From Roseovarius sp. M141 (GTDB lineage: Bacteria; Pseudomonadota; Alphaproteobacteria; Rhodobacterales; Rhodobacteraceae): 64,000 nt of DNA. The stretch spans positions 2,976,001 through 3,040,000 of the forward strand of contig NZ_VCNH01000008.1 in assembly GCF_024355225.1 (NCBI RefSeq), written 5' to 3'. Each line of letters begins with the position of its first letter. Position 1 is the first letter of the stretch. A program made the translations under genes and the position numbers. Positions 44,266 through 53,328 of this stretch are shown piece by piece. The notes beneath the pieces were generated by a model. That model was not told where the DNA came from. It searched no databases and saw only the letters and a program-made list of their open reading frames with translations.

Positions 44266-45099
44266 TCACGCCGTCGCGCCGCCGTGGCCGATCTGGAAAT
44301 TGTTGCCCGCCCGGTCCTGCCCGCTGACCAGATGCAAGGGGCGGGTTCCATAGCCCTGACTGGGGTGCTTCTTGCCGATCTCGGCGCCCCAAGCGTGATC
44401 GTAGAACGACGTCGCCGGCATCAGCCGCACGATAAACGCGGCGCGGCGGTGATCTGTGTGGTTCGCCTTGGAGCCGTGGATCATGTAGACGTCATGGAAC
44501 GATACCTGCCCGGCCTTCAGGATCAACGGCACGGCATCTGCCTCGTCAAAATGCTCGGAATCGCAGACAAGGTTGATGGTCTTGTTGCCGCCCTCCTGCC
44601 ACGAATGGCTGTATAGCTCGTGCGCCTTATGCGAGCCGGGAATAAACGTCATCGGGCCGTTTTCGGGCGTGACATCGTCCAATGGGATCCACATGGTCAG
44701 CGTCTCCAGCGGCCTGATCGGATAATAGCCGCCATCCTGATGCCACGGCGTTTCCTTGCCATTGCGCGGCGGCTTGCCGAACAGCGTCGTCCCCCACAGG
44801 ATGATGTCGTCCCCGATCAGCTGGCGCGCGGTCTCCATCAGCTTGGGGTGGGTGGCAAATTCCAGAAACGTCTCGCTGCCCTTCACGCCCATCGATCCGC
44901 CGCTCACCTGATGCGGCGCCAGAATGATATCCGCCTCGATATCAGGGTTGCGCGCCAGCAAAGCCTCATATTCCGCGCGCATTTCGGCGATCAACTCGGG
45001 CGGGAATTCCCAATCGGGGATGATCCAACCCTTTTCATGATATTCATCGATTTGTGTCTGGCTCAAGGGGCCGTCCACGGTGGCGGTCTGGCGTGTCAT
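44266..45099 (-). CDS. Phytanoyl-CoA dioxygenase (PhyH) family protein
   Basis: Fe(II)/2-oxoglutarate oxygenase of 277 residues. The facial triad is H120 and D122 in TPWHQDGGYYPIRP and H208 in DVYMIHGSKANHTDHRRAAF, with R219 placed to bind 2-oxoglutarate. PLDDVTPENGPMTFIPGSHK-type block is present (WIPLDDVTPENGPMTF). Family members hydroxylate acyl-CoAs, ectoine, betaines or other small acids. ATG 45099 is used; the frame is open to 45225. It is divergent from the GntR gene, with a perfect palindrome between them, so it is very likely controlled by that regulator. Confidence 0.9.
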   Translation of the reverse strand: MTRQTATVDGPLSQTQIDEYHEKGWIIPDWEFPPELIAEMRAEYEALLARNPDIEADIILAPHQVSGGSMGVKGSETFLEFATHPKLMETARQLIGDDIILWGTTLFGKPPRNGKETPWHQDGGYYPIRPLETLTMWIPLDDVTPENGPMTFIPGSHKAHELYSHSWQEGGNKTINLVCDSEHFDEADAVPLILKAGQVSFHDVYMIHGSKANHTDHRRAAFIVRLMPATSFYDHAWGAEIGKKHPSQGYGTRPLHLVSGQDRAGNNFQIGHGGATA

Positions 45100-45144
45100 G
45101 GTGTTTCCTCTAGGCGCTGCGCATACTGCCGACCGGTCTGTCGA

Positions 45145-45164
45145 CAATTCTGAAGGCAGAATTG
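45145..45164. promoter_or_regulatory. Perfect inverted repeat, probable GntR operator
   Basis: CAATTCTG-AAGG-CAGAATTG: two perfect 8-bp arms with a 4-bp spacer in the 124-bp region between the divergent phyH and gntR genes. Position and symmetry fit an operator for the dimeric regulator encoded next to it. The exact arms are seen in sequence; binding is inference. Confidence 0.7.
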
Positions 45165-45223
45165 ACTCCGCCCGCCATTCTGTCAAGCTTGGCGGTATTT
45201 CCAAGTCACAAGGTGCCCCTCCC

Positions 45224-45895
45224 ATGGCTCAGCCGCGCGAAAATAGTGTCGATATCGCCTATGATCAGCTGCGCGCGTGGCTGGTCGGTTTCCGCATGAA
45301 ACCGGGCGCGCGCCTCAATGAAAGCGCGCTGGCCGCTGATCTGGGGATGAGCCGCGCCCCCCTGCGCGAGGCGCTGAACCGGCTGATCTCGGACGGGTTG
45401 GTCCGGTTCGAGCCGGGGCGCGGTTTCTTCTGCCGCAAGCTCAGCGCGCGTGAGATCGCAGATCTCTATGCCGTCCGCTATGATCTGGAGGCAGGCGCGC
45501 TGACGCACACCTTGCAAACTGCATCAGATGCCGATCTCGCCGTATTCGCTGACCGCTGGCCCGCCATATCGCCGGGCGGCGATCTCGATGCGCTGGTCGC
45601 GGCGGACGAGGATTTCCACCACGGCCTTGCGCGATTGGCAGGGAACGACGCGCGCCTGCGATATCTGGAGAATATCAACGACAGGATCCGCTTCGTGCGC
45701 CGCCTCAACCTTGAGCCGGGCGCGCGCAGCGCCAGCGCCCACGACGAACATCAGCGCCTATTGCGGGCGGTGCAGGCCCGCGACACGCAGACGGCATTGG
45801 ACGCGCTCAGGGTCCATCTGGACAGATCCTCTGCCGAGGTACATAAACAGGTGCGCGCCGCGCTGGCCCAGATCTACGAGGGCGATATCGCCTGA
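45224..45895 (+). CDS. GntR family transcriptional regulator (FadR/FCD type)
   Basis: Protein of 223 residues. The winged HTH is KPGARLNESALAADLGMSRA with PLREALNRLISDGLVRFEPG. The C-terminal all-helical FCD domain (about 75-215) has LYAVRYDLEAGALTHTLQ, DEDFHHGLARLAGNDAR and SAHDEHQRLLRAVQARD, with the aspartate and histidines that usually hold a metal. ATG 45224 is chosen by homology to the family start. It probably represses or activates the divergent dioxygenase through the palindrome at 45145-45164. Confidence 0.92.
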   Translation: MAQPRENSVDIAYDQLRAWLVGFRMKPGARLNESALAADLGMSRAPLREALNRLISDGLVRFEPGRGFFCRKLSAREIADLYAVRYDLEAGALTHTLQTASDADLAVFADRWPAISPGGDLDALVAADEDFHHGLARLAGNDARLRYLENINDRIRFVRRLNLEPGARSASAHDEHQRLLRAVQARDTQTALDALRVHLDRSSAEVHKQVRAALAQIYEGDIA

Positions 45896-45915
45896 GATTC
45901 TAGCGCGCCCATGGC

Positions 45916-45940
45916 TTTTCTTGGTGAAAATACCCAAAAT
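45916..45940 (+). repeat. Dispersed TTGG..AAAATACCC motif, copy 3
   Basis: TTTTCTTGGTGAAAATACCC followed by AAAAT, 20 bases after the gntR stop. Same orientation and same T-rich lead as the copies at 711, 5779 and 54182. Confidence 0.75.
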
Positions 45941-45986
45941 CCCGCCCCATCCAACACGCGCACCCGCCTGCCGGAACTGCGCGGCA

Positions 45987-47142
45987 TCAGCCCTTCAGCC
46001 GCTTTCGGCAGATGTCGGCAAACCGTTCGGCGGCGGGCGACAGGCGACGCCCGGTGCGATGCACCAGTACGATATCGCTGGCCTTTGGGTTTCCGGCCAA
46101 GGGGCGCGTGACCAGCGCCTTGCCGTCATAGCTCATCGACGAGGCCGGCCTTGGTCGCCAACAATGCGTAGCCCATGCCATGCCCCACCATCGCGCGCAC
46201 CGTTTCCAGCGACGTTGTGCGGTGCGCGATCTTGGGCTGGATGCCCGCATCGGTCATCAGGCCGGTGAAATAGTCGCGGCTGGGATCGATATCCAGCAGG
46301 ATCATCGCCTGCTCCGCCAGATCGGCGGGCGACACCTCGCGCTGCGCGGCCAGCTCGTGGCCTTCGGGTAACAGCACGTATGGCTCCAGCGATGTCAGTA
46401 CTTCGGTCGTCAGCCCCTCGCCCAGCGCCATGTCGTACAGCAGCGCGATCTCGCTTTCGCCCGAGGCCAGGCTTTCACGAATGCGGCGGTGATCACCGTC
46501 GATCAGCTTGACGTCCAGATCTGCGGCATCGCACAGCAGCTGGGGCATCAGGAACGGCCCGAAGGTCTGGAAACAGCCTACCGTCACCTTGGCCAGGCTT
46601 GCCTCGGTCGCCAGCTTCAGCGTGCTGGTCCCCTCGATCGGACTGGAGGCACCATAGGCGCGGTTGGCGTAAATCAGCGGTGATCCGGCGCGCGTCGTGT
46701 GGATATCCTGCACCTCGCCGATAAAGATATGGTGCGTTCCGATCTGCTGTGACGATTGCAGGCGGCAATCGAACGCGACCAGCGCATCCGCCATGCGCGG
46801 CGCGCCGCCGGTGCAGGCCTCCCAATCGGTACAGTCGAACTTGTCCGCGACCTCGTTCTTGAACCGGCCTGCGAACGTATCGGAGACGTAGGATTGATCG
46901 TCGCGCAGCACGTTGACGCAAAAGGTGCCGTTGGCCGCGATCTTTTCGGCGGCGGGGCTTTTGTGATGGACGCAGACCAGCAACGTCGGCCCCTCACCAT
47001 CGGCGGACACGGACGACATCGCCGACACGGTGACGCCGGCGCGCCCCTCGGGGCCATTGGTCGTGATGACATTGACCGTACAGGCCGCGTAGCTCATTCC
47101 GGCGACAAAACGCGTCCTCAGGTCTGGTGTCATATCGCTCAT
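45987..47142 (-). pseudogene. Flavin reductase fused to a LysR effector-binding domain, frameshifted near the C-terminus
   Basis: Residues 1-165 are a flavin reductase of the HpaC/FMN-binding split-barrel type: FVAGMSYAACTVNVITTNGP, GVTVSAMSSVSADGEGPTLL, NGTFCVNVLRDDQ, and GTHHIFIGEVQDIH. Residues about 185-338 are a LysR effector-binding domain (VTVGCFQTFGPFLMPQLLCD, IALLYDMALGEGLTTEVL, LETVRAMVGHGMGYALLATK). The frame stops at 46126 after GLVDEL. One extra base at 46134 explains this: removing it continues into SYDGKALVTRPLAGNPKASD and a natural LysR end, SPAAERFADICRKRLKG. The intact chain would have 384 residues. It could be a true pseudogene, a strain mutation or a sequencing error; the 338-residue product might still reduce flavin for the HpaB-type oxygenase upstream. 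Confidence 0.85.
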
Positions 47143-47272
47143 CGGCTTGGCCCCTTTCGGCTGGATCGCGGGATAATCGCGCCCTCAGTGTGGACCGCAG
47201 CCGCGCAGCGATAAAGACGGATTTCAATTGGCTGGCACTCAGGATTTCCAAAGCAGACGCCCCACAGCGCCC

Positions 47273-48202
47273 TTAACTGGACATGCCCGGGATGGCCCCG
47301 GTGCGCACCACACCTTCGCAATGCTGGCGAAACGCGTCCAGAAGCCGTGTCGAATGCATGTCGCGCAGCATCGCAAGGCCGACGGTCATCGACGCGGCAT
47401 CGTCGCCGATCCGCTCCAGCGGAACATAGGCCAGCGGGCGGTTCGTCTCGGCCCGCATATTGGCCGGGCGCGACGTCATCAGCGAAAATCCGATCCCCGC
47501 CGCCACAAAGGACCGCAGCATCGACGGATCGGCGCATTCCGCGACGATATGCGGCTTTTGCCCCGACTGCTCGAACAGCGAGATGAAATATTGTCGGCTG
47601 ATCGGCAGATCCAGCACCACGAACGGCTCCTGCGCCAGATCGGCCAGGCTAAGCGATGCGCGCGCCGCCAGCGGATGATCGGCCGCCAACAACACATAGG
47701 TTGGCATACGCGCCAGCGGATGAAACACCATCTCAGGGCTCAGATGGCTCTCGTAGGTCAGCGCCACGTCGATCTGCGCCCGGCGCAGCCCCTCCATCAG
47801 ATCGGCCTCGCTGGCGGCGGTCACCTTGAGCTGCACGTCCGGGTAAAGGGCGCTGAACGAGCGCCAGATTTCCGGCAGGATCACCGGCGCAAAGGTGTGA
47901 AACGTGCCGATATGCAGCGGACCAGAGACCAGCGATGCCGTCTCGCCCGCGACCTCGTACAGGCGATGCGCCGCGCGCATCGATTCCTTGGCCGCCTTCA
48001 GCAGGCGCTTGCCCGAGGGGGTCAGCACCAGCCCTTGCGCATGCTGGCGGATGAACAGCTGCACGCCCAGTTCCTCTTCCAGATGCGATATGGCCGACGA
48101 TACCGAGGGCTGCGAAATGTTGATCGTCTCGGCAGCGCGCGTCACGCTGCCGGTTTCGCCTGCCGCGATGAAATAGCTGAGCTGGCGAAGGGTAAAGCGC
48201 AT
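47273..48202 (-). CDS. LysR family transcriptional regulator
   Basis: Protein of 309 residues starting MRFTLRQLSYFIAAGETGSV; HTH INISQPSVSSAISHLEEELG, then LTPSGKRLLKAAKESMRAA. The effector domain begins near residue 90 (GPLHIGTFHTFAPVILPEIW). ATG 48202 gives the family start; the frame is open to 48250. It follows the oxygenase operon on the same strand (88 bp after argE-like) and precedes the flavin reductase fusion, so it is the likely pathway regulator, though it is not divergent as most LysR genes are. Confidence 0.9.
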   Translation of the reverse strand: MRFTLRQLSYFIAAGETGSVTRAAETINISQPSVSSAISHLEEELGVQLFIRQHAQGLVLTPSGKRLLKAAKESMRAAHRLYEVAGETASLVSGPLHIGTFHTFAPVILPEIWRSFSALYPDVQLKVTAASEADLMEGLRRAQIDVALTYESHLSPEMVFHPLARMPTYVLLAADHPLAARASLSLADLAQEPFVVLDLPISRQYFISLFEQSGQKPHIVAECADPSMLRSFVAAGIGFSLMTSRPANMRAETNRPLAYVPLERIGDDAASMTVGLAMLRDMHSTRLLDAFRQHCEGVVRTGAIPGMSS

Positions 48203-48289
48203 GTAGGCGGGGTCCTGTGCTGAGGGTCCGGTCCATATCCGGCTGCCCATAGTGCCGCAAGCGGGCCGCCGGGATCAATGGGGGTGCGC

Positions 48290-49447
48290 CTACAAACCGG
48301 CCTCCAGCCGGTCCAGCACCCGCGCCAGCATCGCGTCGCAGGCGTCCAGCTGCGCGCCGTCGATGAATTCGTCCGGCTTGTGACCCTGCGCCATATGCCC
48401 CGGCCCGCAGACCGCCGTGGCGATACCAAGACGGTTGTGAAACAGCCCCCCCTCGGTGCCGAAGGCGACCTTGATCGCAGGATCGTTGCTGCCCGTCACA
48501 TCGCGCAGAAACGCAACGATGGCGGACTCAGGATCTGTCTCTAGGCCCGGATAGGTATTCGTTTCGGCGAAATCGATGGCGACATGCGGATGGCTGTCGC
48601 GGTAGGGCGCGACGACCTGGGCCGCGTCCTGATGCAGCCCCGCAACGATAGTGGCAGGATCATCCGCCGCGATATTTCGGATCTCGAAATCCAGCGTGCA
48701 GTGATCAGGCACGATGTTCAGCTGCACACCGCCATGCATGATACCCGCGTGCAGCGTGGTATAGGGCACCGAATATGCCGGATCCTGCGCGCCGTTTTCG
48801 GCAATATCCGCCTGCCTTGCGCGCAGGCGGGCCATGAAATCAGCGCCCAGATGCAGCGCGTTGACCCCTTCGGGCGCAAGGGCGGAATGGCTGGCATGGC
48901 CGGTGCAGGTGGCGCGCAGGGCGGTCTTGCCCTTGTGGCCGATGGCGATGGCCATGCCCGTCGGCTCGCCCACGATGCAAAGGCTGGGCCTGATGGCGCG
49001 CGGCTCCAGCGCGTCGATCAGGCTGCGCACACCAACGCAGCCGATTTCCTCGTCATAGGAAAACGCCAGATGCAGCGGTGTTTTCAGATCGCGCGTCGCC
49101 GCCAGCCGGGCGGCGTGGATGGCGGCGGCGACAAAGCCCTTCATGTCCGTCGTGCCGCGCCCGTAATAGCGCGCGCCGTCCCGGCGCATCCTGAACGGAT
49201 CGCTCGACCAGTTCTGACCCTCGGTCGGCACCACGTCGGTGTGGCCTGACAGCATGACACCGGGGCGATCCTGCGGGCCGATCGTGGCAAAAAGATTGGC
49301 GCGCGCGCCGTCCTCGGTGCCAACCGTCTCGCAATGAATGTCGACATCGTCCAGAAGCTGCGCGATATAGGCGATCAGATCGCGGTTCGGCGTGCGGCTG
49401 ACACTGGGAAAGGCAATCAGCCGCTCTAGAATGTCGAGCGTTCCCAT
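48290..49447 (-). CDS. Acetylornithine deacetylase-like M20 amidohydrolase (ArgE-like)
   Basis: Protein of 385 residues from ATG 49447 (MGTLDILERLIAFPSVSR). M20 metal ligands: H69 and D71 in VMLSGHTDVVPTEG, then RGTTDMKGFVAAAIHAARLA, the glutamates in FSYDEEIGCVG and EPTGMAIAIGHKGK. The length and motifs match ArgE, but the gene is the last of an oxygenase operon, four bases after DUF1028, so it probably deacylates a pathway intermediate (an N-acyl amino acid) rather than serving arginine synthesis. A start at 49474 would overlap the upstream gene. Confidence 0.87.
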   Translation of the reverse strand: MGTLDILERLIAFPSVSRTPNRDLIAYIAQLLDDVDIHCETVGTEDGARANLFATIGPQDRPGVMLSGHTDVVPTEGQNWSSDPFRMRRDGARYYGRGTTDMKGFVAAAIHAARLAATRDLKTPLHLAFSYDEEIGCVGVRSLIDALEPRAIRPSLCIVGEPTGMAIAIGHKGKTALRATCTGHASHSALAPEGVNALHLGADFMARLRARQADIAENGAQDPAYSVPYTTLHAGIMHGGVQLNIVPDHCTLDFEIRNIAADDPATIVAGLHQDAAQVVAPYRDSHPHVAIDFAETNTYPGLETDPESAIVAFLRDVTGSNDPAIKVAFGTEGGLFHNRLGIATAVCGPGHMAQGHKPDEFIDGAQLDACDAMLARVLDRLEAGL

Positions 49448-49451
49448 ACCG

Positions 49452-50129
49452 CTATAGATCCCCTGGCACGCCATAGCTGGGCGCCTCGGACGGGTTCAGC
49501 GCGCGGGACACATAGGCCTCCATCTCGCCCTTCCAGCGCTCCCACAGATCTCCAAGGGCGGCAATCGGGCAGTCATCACGCCAATCGACGCGCAGGTCCG
49601 CGATGGGCCACGCCACGTCACGCGCCAGCAGCATCCCTGCGGAATGCACATCGCCCTCTTCGCCGCCCGCATCCAGCGCGGCCTGCATCGCGGCAATCAG
49701 GCGGTCACCCAAGGGCTGGCCCTTGGCCGCCTCGAACGCCTTGACCATCGCCTCGGGCACCGCCTTGGAGGTCAGCAGATTACCCGCCGCAACGACGCCA
49801 TCACCGGTGACGACATGATGCGTGCCCAGCGTGTTGGCACCCGAAAAATGCGCCGTGCCGCCCTTGGCATCGACCAGCGCAAGCTGGCGATACTCCAGAT
49901 GCGGCGCGTCTTTTTTCAACGTCTCCAGCGCGTCGGCGGCGGACATGCCCTGCCCCATCAGATCCAGCCCCTTGGGGCCAAGCCGCGGGTCGGTGATGTT
50001 CTGCGTCGACACCGCCCCCGCGCCCGCGCGCACATGCGCGCAGCGCGCAGCGACGCATGGGGATGAGGACGATACGGCAACGCCGAACATGCCGGTTTCG
50101 GGGCAGCGGGCAGATACGGAAAATGTCAT
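49452..50129 (-). CDS. DUF1028 family protein (Ntn-hydrolase-like)
   Basis: Protein of 225 residues. It opens MTFSVSARCPETGMFGVAVS with SSSPCVAARCAHVRAGAGAV, the family N-terminus, then NITDPRLGPKGLDLMGQGMS, VTGDGVVAAGNLL and HSAGMLLARDVAWPIADLRV. The fold is related to Ntn hydrolases; the substrate is unknown. In many proteobacteria this gene occurs beside RidA and amidohydrolases. Its ATG overlaps the ridA stop by four bases. Confidence 0.92.
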   Translation of the reverse strand: MTFSVSARCPETGMFGVAVSSSSPCVAARCAHVRAGAGAVSTQNITDPRLGPKGLDLMGQGMSAADALETLKKDAPHLEYRQLALVDAKGGTAHFSGANTLGTHHVVTGDGVVAAGNLLTSKAVPEAMVKAFEAAKGQPLGDRLIAAMQAALDAGGEEGDVHSAGMLLARDVAWPIADLRVDWRDDCPIAALGDLWERWKGEMEAYVSRALNPSEAPSYGVPGDL

Positions 50130-50557
50130 TTGCGGTTCTCTTCTCTGTCGGGGATGACGGCGGTGACTTCGATTTCAACCACCCATTCGGGGCGTGCCAG
50201 CGCCGGCACGACGATCCCGGTCGAGCAGGGATGAACCCCCTTCAGCCACTTGCCCATCTCCTGATATACAGCCTCCCGATAGCGGATGTCAGTCAGATAG
50301 ACAACGATCCGGCAGACATGCGCCATCTCGCTGCCAGCCTCCTTCAGCAGCATGTCGATGTTTTCCATCGTCTTGCGCGTCTGCGCGCCGGCATCGCCCA
50401 CACCGGTGCTTTCACGGCTGTCCAGATCCTGCGCGACCTGCCCGCGCAGGAACACCATCGTGCCGCGTGCAACGACGCCTTGGGACAGGTCGTTGTCCAG
50501 GTTCTGCTCGGGGTAGGTTTTCTTGGTGTTGAACGGGCGCAGACGTTTATGGATCAT
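50126..50557 (-). CDS. RidA family protein
   Basis: Protein of 143 residues. YjgF/RidA core: VVARGTMVFLRGQVAQDLD, TRKTMENIDMLLKEAGSEMA and VCRIVVYLTDIRYREAVYQE; the conserved arginine in the pocket is probably in PALARPEWVVEIEVTAV. RidA proteins hydrolyse reactive enamines or imines, and subgroups work in catabolic operons. It overlaps both neighbours by ATGA, so all three are strictly coupled. In this operon it would deal with an imine produced by oxygenation of an amine. Confidence 0.92.
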   Translation of the reverse strand: MIHKRLRPFNTKKTYPEQNLDNDLSQGVVARGTMVFLRGQVAQDLDSRESTGVGDAGAQTRKTMENIDMLLKEAGSEMAHVCRIVVYLTDIRYREAVYQEMGKWLKGVHPCSTGIVVPALARPEWVVEIEVTAVIPDREENRK

Positions 50558-51708
50558 GTGTTCGGTCCTTGGTTGGTGGCAGCGGGCGCGATGCGGCCGC
50601 TGAGATATTGGGCAAAATCGTAATTGGGCCGTTCCAGATGCGACAGATGGCCGGGCGCGGCCATGCGCGACAAAAGCCCCCGGTACACCTTCTCGGTGCA
50701 GCCGCGATCCTCGACATTCACGTCATCGAGGATCGCTTTCAGCGTTTCGTTGTATTCAATCGCCTTGGGATCGCCCATGAAATGCGGATCAAACCCGCCG
50801 CCAAAGATCATTTTGACACGGCCCACCCCATCGGGTTGCAGGCACAGATACCAGAAATATCCCGGCGTCAGCGTGACCATGTGGCTGGGATAGATCGAGA
50901 TCAGCGCCGAGGTCTTGCGCATGATACCCGTCAGGCGGGTATTATCGGGATGCGCGTTGCCGATGGCCAGCTCCGCCTCCTTGGTGAACCAGTGGATGTT
51001 GAAATGCGGATGGCCCGGTGGGCAATCGACCTGCGCCAGATCGGTAAACGGGCCGACCGTCCCCTTGTGACAGACCGGCAAATGGTAGCTTTCCATGTAG
51101 TTCTCGGCCAGCACCTTCCAGTTCGTGTCCCAAACATGGGTCTCGTTGAAGGTTTCGACATAGTTTTCCATGCCGTAATCCCCGATCAGATCAGCCAGCG
51201 GCGCAAGCTGCTGCGCGACCGGAGGCGTATCGGGATCGAGCGTGACATAGACCCAGCCCAGCCATTCCTCGCAGCGGATGTCGCCCAGCTTGTAATCGGC
51301 CTTGCAGAAACCATCGTTGCGCTGCATCTCGGGCGCGCCGCGCAGCGTGCCGTCCAGATTATAGGTCCAGGCGTGGTACGGGCACACAATCGAGCGCGTG
51401 TTGCCGCGCCCCTCCAGCAGGGTCGACATCCGGTGCAGGCAGACATTGGACATCGCGCGCAAGTCGCCATCGCGCCCGCGCACGACCGCTATGGGCTGGC
51501 CGGCCAGCTCGACCGCCACATAATCGCCCGGCTCCTGCATCGCGCTGGCACGCCCGACGCAGAACCATTCCTTGCCAAAGATATGCTCCTGCTCCTGCGC
51601 CAGAAACTCCTCGGACGTATAAACCGAAGGCGGCATGGCGCGCGCCGACTCGAAGGGCAGCGCGGCCGTCTTCATCAACTCGTCAATAGCACGTGGCTCG
51701 TGTCCCAT
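50554..51708 (-). CDS. Rieske non-haem iron oxygenase, alpha subunit
   Basis: Protein of 384 residues. The Rieske [2Fe-2S] ligands are C90, H92 in NVCLHRMSTL and C109, H112 in IVCPYHAWTYNLDG. The mononuclear iron site is in LAENYMESYHLPVCH with H209 and H214; the bridging residue is E206 where most ring-hydroxylating enzymes have Asp. A Glu at this place is known from carnitine and glycine betaine oxygenases (CntA, GbcA), so an N-methyl or quaternary amine substrate is possible (inference). No beta subunit or reductase gene is beside it. It follows the HpaB-type gene by 18 bp and overlaps ridA. Confidence 0.93.
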   Translation of the reverse strand: MGHEPRAIDELMKTAALPFESARAMPPSVYTSEEFLAQEQEHIFGKEWFCVGRASAMQEPGDYVAVELAGQPIAVVRGRDGDLRAMSNVCLHRMSTLLEGRGNTRSIVCPYHAWTYNLDGTLRGAPEMQRNDGFCKADYKLGDIRCEEWLGWVYVTLDPDTPPVAQQLAPLADLIGDYGMENYVETFNETHVWDTNWKVLAENYMESYHLPVCHKGTVGPFTDLAQVDCPPGHPHFNIHWFTKEAELAIGNAHPDNTRLTGIMRKTSALISIYPSHMVTLTPGYFWYLCLQPDGVGRVKMIFGGGFDPHFMGDPKAIEYNETLKAILDDVNVEDRGCTEKVYRGLLSRMAAPGHLSHLERPNYDFAQYLSGRIAPAATNQGPNT

Positions 51709-51726
51709 TGGAATACCTCCCGGCGG

Positions 51727-53247
51727 TTACTCGGCTGCTTTCAGCAGCGGCTGGCTGTAATATTGCTCGACCGATCCGTCGCCCGTTTTCTGCTCGATCC
51801 CGGCCATGACGTTGTCCGACAGGAATGCGCCCTTCTTGACGAAGTTCAACGGGCCGTCCCAGTCAAAGTTGCGATAGACGGCGGCGCTTTGGGCAAAGGG
51901 CGGCGATTGCGCGAACAGCTGGAATGTCAGGCGGTGGCCTGCATAGTCCGAATTCAGCAGATCGCGCGCATAGGCCAGCAGCTTGCGGCGGTCATCGGCG
52001 ACCCAGTTTTCGTTGATGGAATAGTATTTATCCATCCACGGCTTGGTTTCGGGCGCATCGAATGTGGCCGCATTGGGCGTGACGCAGATCTGACCACCGC
52101 ACAGCTCGCGCGCGATATGCATCATCGGGCTGAGATTGTTCAGCGCATGGCAGCGCCCCGCCATCAGCAGCGACTGGTTGGGCATCATCAGCCCCGCCGG
52201 AGAGCGTTCGCCAAGCGCGATGGAGGCGGTCAGATGGGCATTGATCCCCTCGCGCCAGATCGCCAGATCGGCCAGTTTTTCCTGCACGGCGGGCTGTTTG
52301 TCCAGCCCGGTCTGGCGCACGTTGAACAAGGCCGAACCGATCATCTGATCCGCCTGTTTCAGCGTGCGCTGAACAAAGGCAAAGGCCGAATAGCGGTGCA
52401 ATGTGTTGCGAATGAACGCCGCCGCCTTGGTATGGCGATAGAACAGAACGTTTTCCCACGGGATCAGCACGTTATCAAAGATGACGATGGTGTCGACCTC
52501 GTCAAAGCGCGCGGCCAGAGGGTAGTCGCGATCATCGGCCCGCGTCCCGGCAAAACCGCCCCGGCAGAGGAATTTCAGACCGGGCGAGCCCAGATCGCAG
52601 ATGAATCCGACAGCATAGTCGCTGAGTGTGTCATTGCCCCAGTTGGCAATGGTCGGCTTGGTAAAGGCCTGATTGGCGTAGGCGGCTGCCGTCTCGTATT
52701 TCGCGCCGCGCACGATCAGGCCGGCATCGGTTTCCTTGACCACATGCAGCAGCATGTCGGGGTCCTGATCCTGCGGTGCAAGGCTGCGGTCGCCCTTGGG
52801 GTCGGTATTGGCGGATACGTGAAAGGGGTCTTCCTTCAGCACCTTGTGAATATGCGTCTCGATGTTCTTGGAGAACTGCGGATCGACCTCGTTCAGCATG
52901 TCCTGCCCGTCATAGAGCGACCACATCTCGCCCACGGTCTCGTCCCCGACGCGTGTGACGACGCCGCCGATATCCTCCATCACCGCGTCGGTCGAGCGGC
53001 GCTTGGCCCACCAATCTTCCTGCGTGTAGGGCAGCGCGTTACCGATAGCGTTCTTTTCCGTGCCGTCATGGTCAACCATGACATCGGCGGTCTTGGGGTC
53101 ATGAGCCATGTCGTAGATGCGCGCGCGAATATCGACCAGCGGCTTGAACATCGGGTGCGCGGTCACGTCCTTGACCCGCTCGCCGTTCATGTAAACCTCG
53201 CGGTTATCGCGGATCGAGTCCTTGTATTCCTCGCCGGTTCTCAGCAT
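51727..53247 (-). CDS. HpaB-type FADH2-dependent monooxygenase
   Basis: Protein of 506 residues of the 4-hydroxyphenylacetate 3-hydroxylase/pyoverdin chromophore family. It starts MLRTGEEYKDSIRDNREVYM and shows VKETDAGLIVRGAKYETAAA, FDEVDTIVIFDNVLIPWENV, LFYRHTKAAAFIRNTLHRYS and, near the end, LLNSDYAGHRLTFQLFAQSP. Such enzymes hydroxylate phenols or heteroaromatics with flavin supplied by a separate reductase; the frameshifted reductase fusion at 47.1 kb is the candidate partner. ATG 53247 matches the family start. It is the first gene of the operon. Confidence 0.93.
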   Translation of the reverse strand: MLRTGEEYKDSIRDNREVYMNGERVKDVTAHPMFKPLVDIRARIYDMAHDPKTADVMVDHDGTEKNAIGNALPYTQEDWWAKRRSTDAVMEDIGGVVTRVGDETVGEMWSLYDGQDMLNEVDPQFSKNIETHIHKVLKEDPFHVSANTDPKGDRSLAPQDQDPDMLLHVVKETDAGLIVRGAKYETAAAYANQAFTKPTIANWGNDTLSDYAVGFICDLGSPGLKFLCRGGFAGTRADDRDYPLAARFDEVDTIVIFDNVLIPWENVLFYRHTKAAAFIRNTLHRYSAFAFVQRTLKQADQMIGSALFNVRQTGLDKQPAVQEKLADLAIWREGINAHLTASIALGERSPAGLMMPNQSLLMAGRCHALNNLSPMMHIARELCGGQICVTPNAATFDAPETKPWMDKYYSINENWVADDRRKLLAYARDLLNSDYAGHRLTFQLFAQSPPFAQSAAVYRNFDWDGPLNFVKKGAFLSDNVMAGIEQKTGDGSVEQYYSQPLLKAAE

Positions 53248-53328
53248 CTGGCATCCCCTTTTGGCTATATGTTGCAGCGAGGGTAGCAGCAGCGCCTGCA
53301 TCGGAAAAATATCGGTTTCCTTGGATGG

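Noticed and set aside
50569..53286. 905-codon open frame on the plus strand
   Set aside because: Antisense to the Rieske and HpaB-type genes, which have complete catalytic motifs. Composition is that of a shadow frame.
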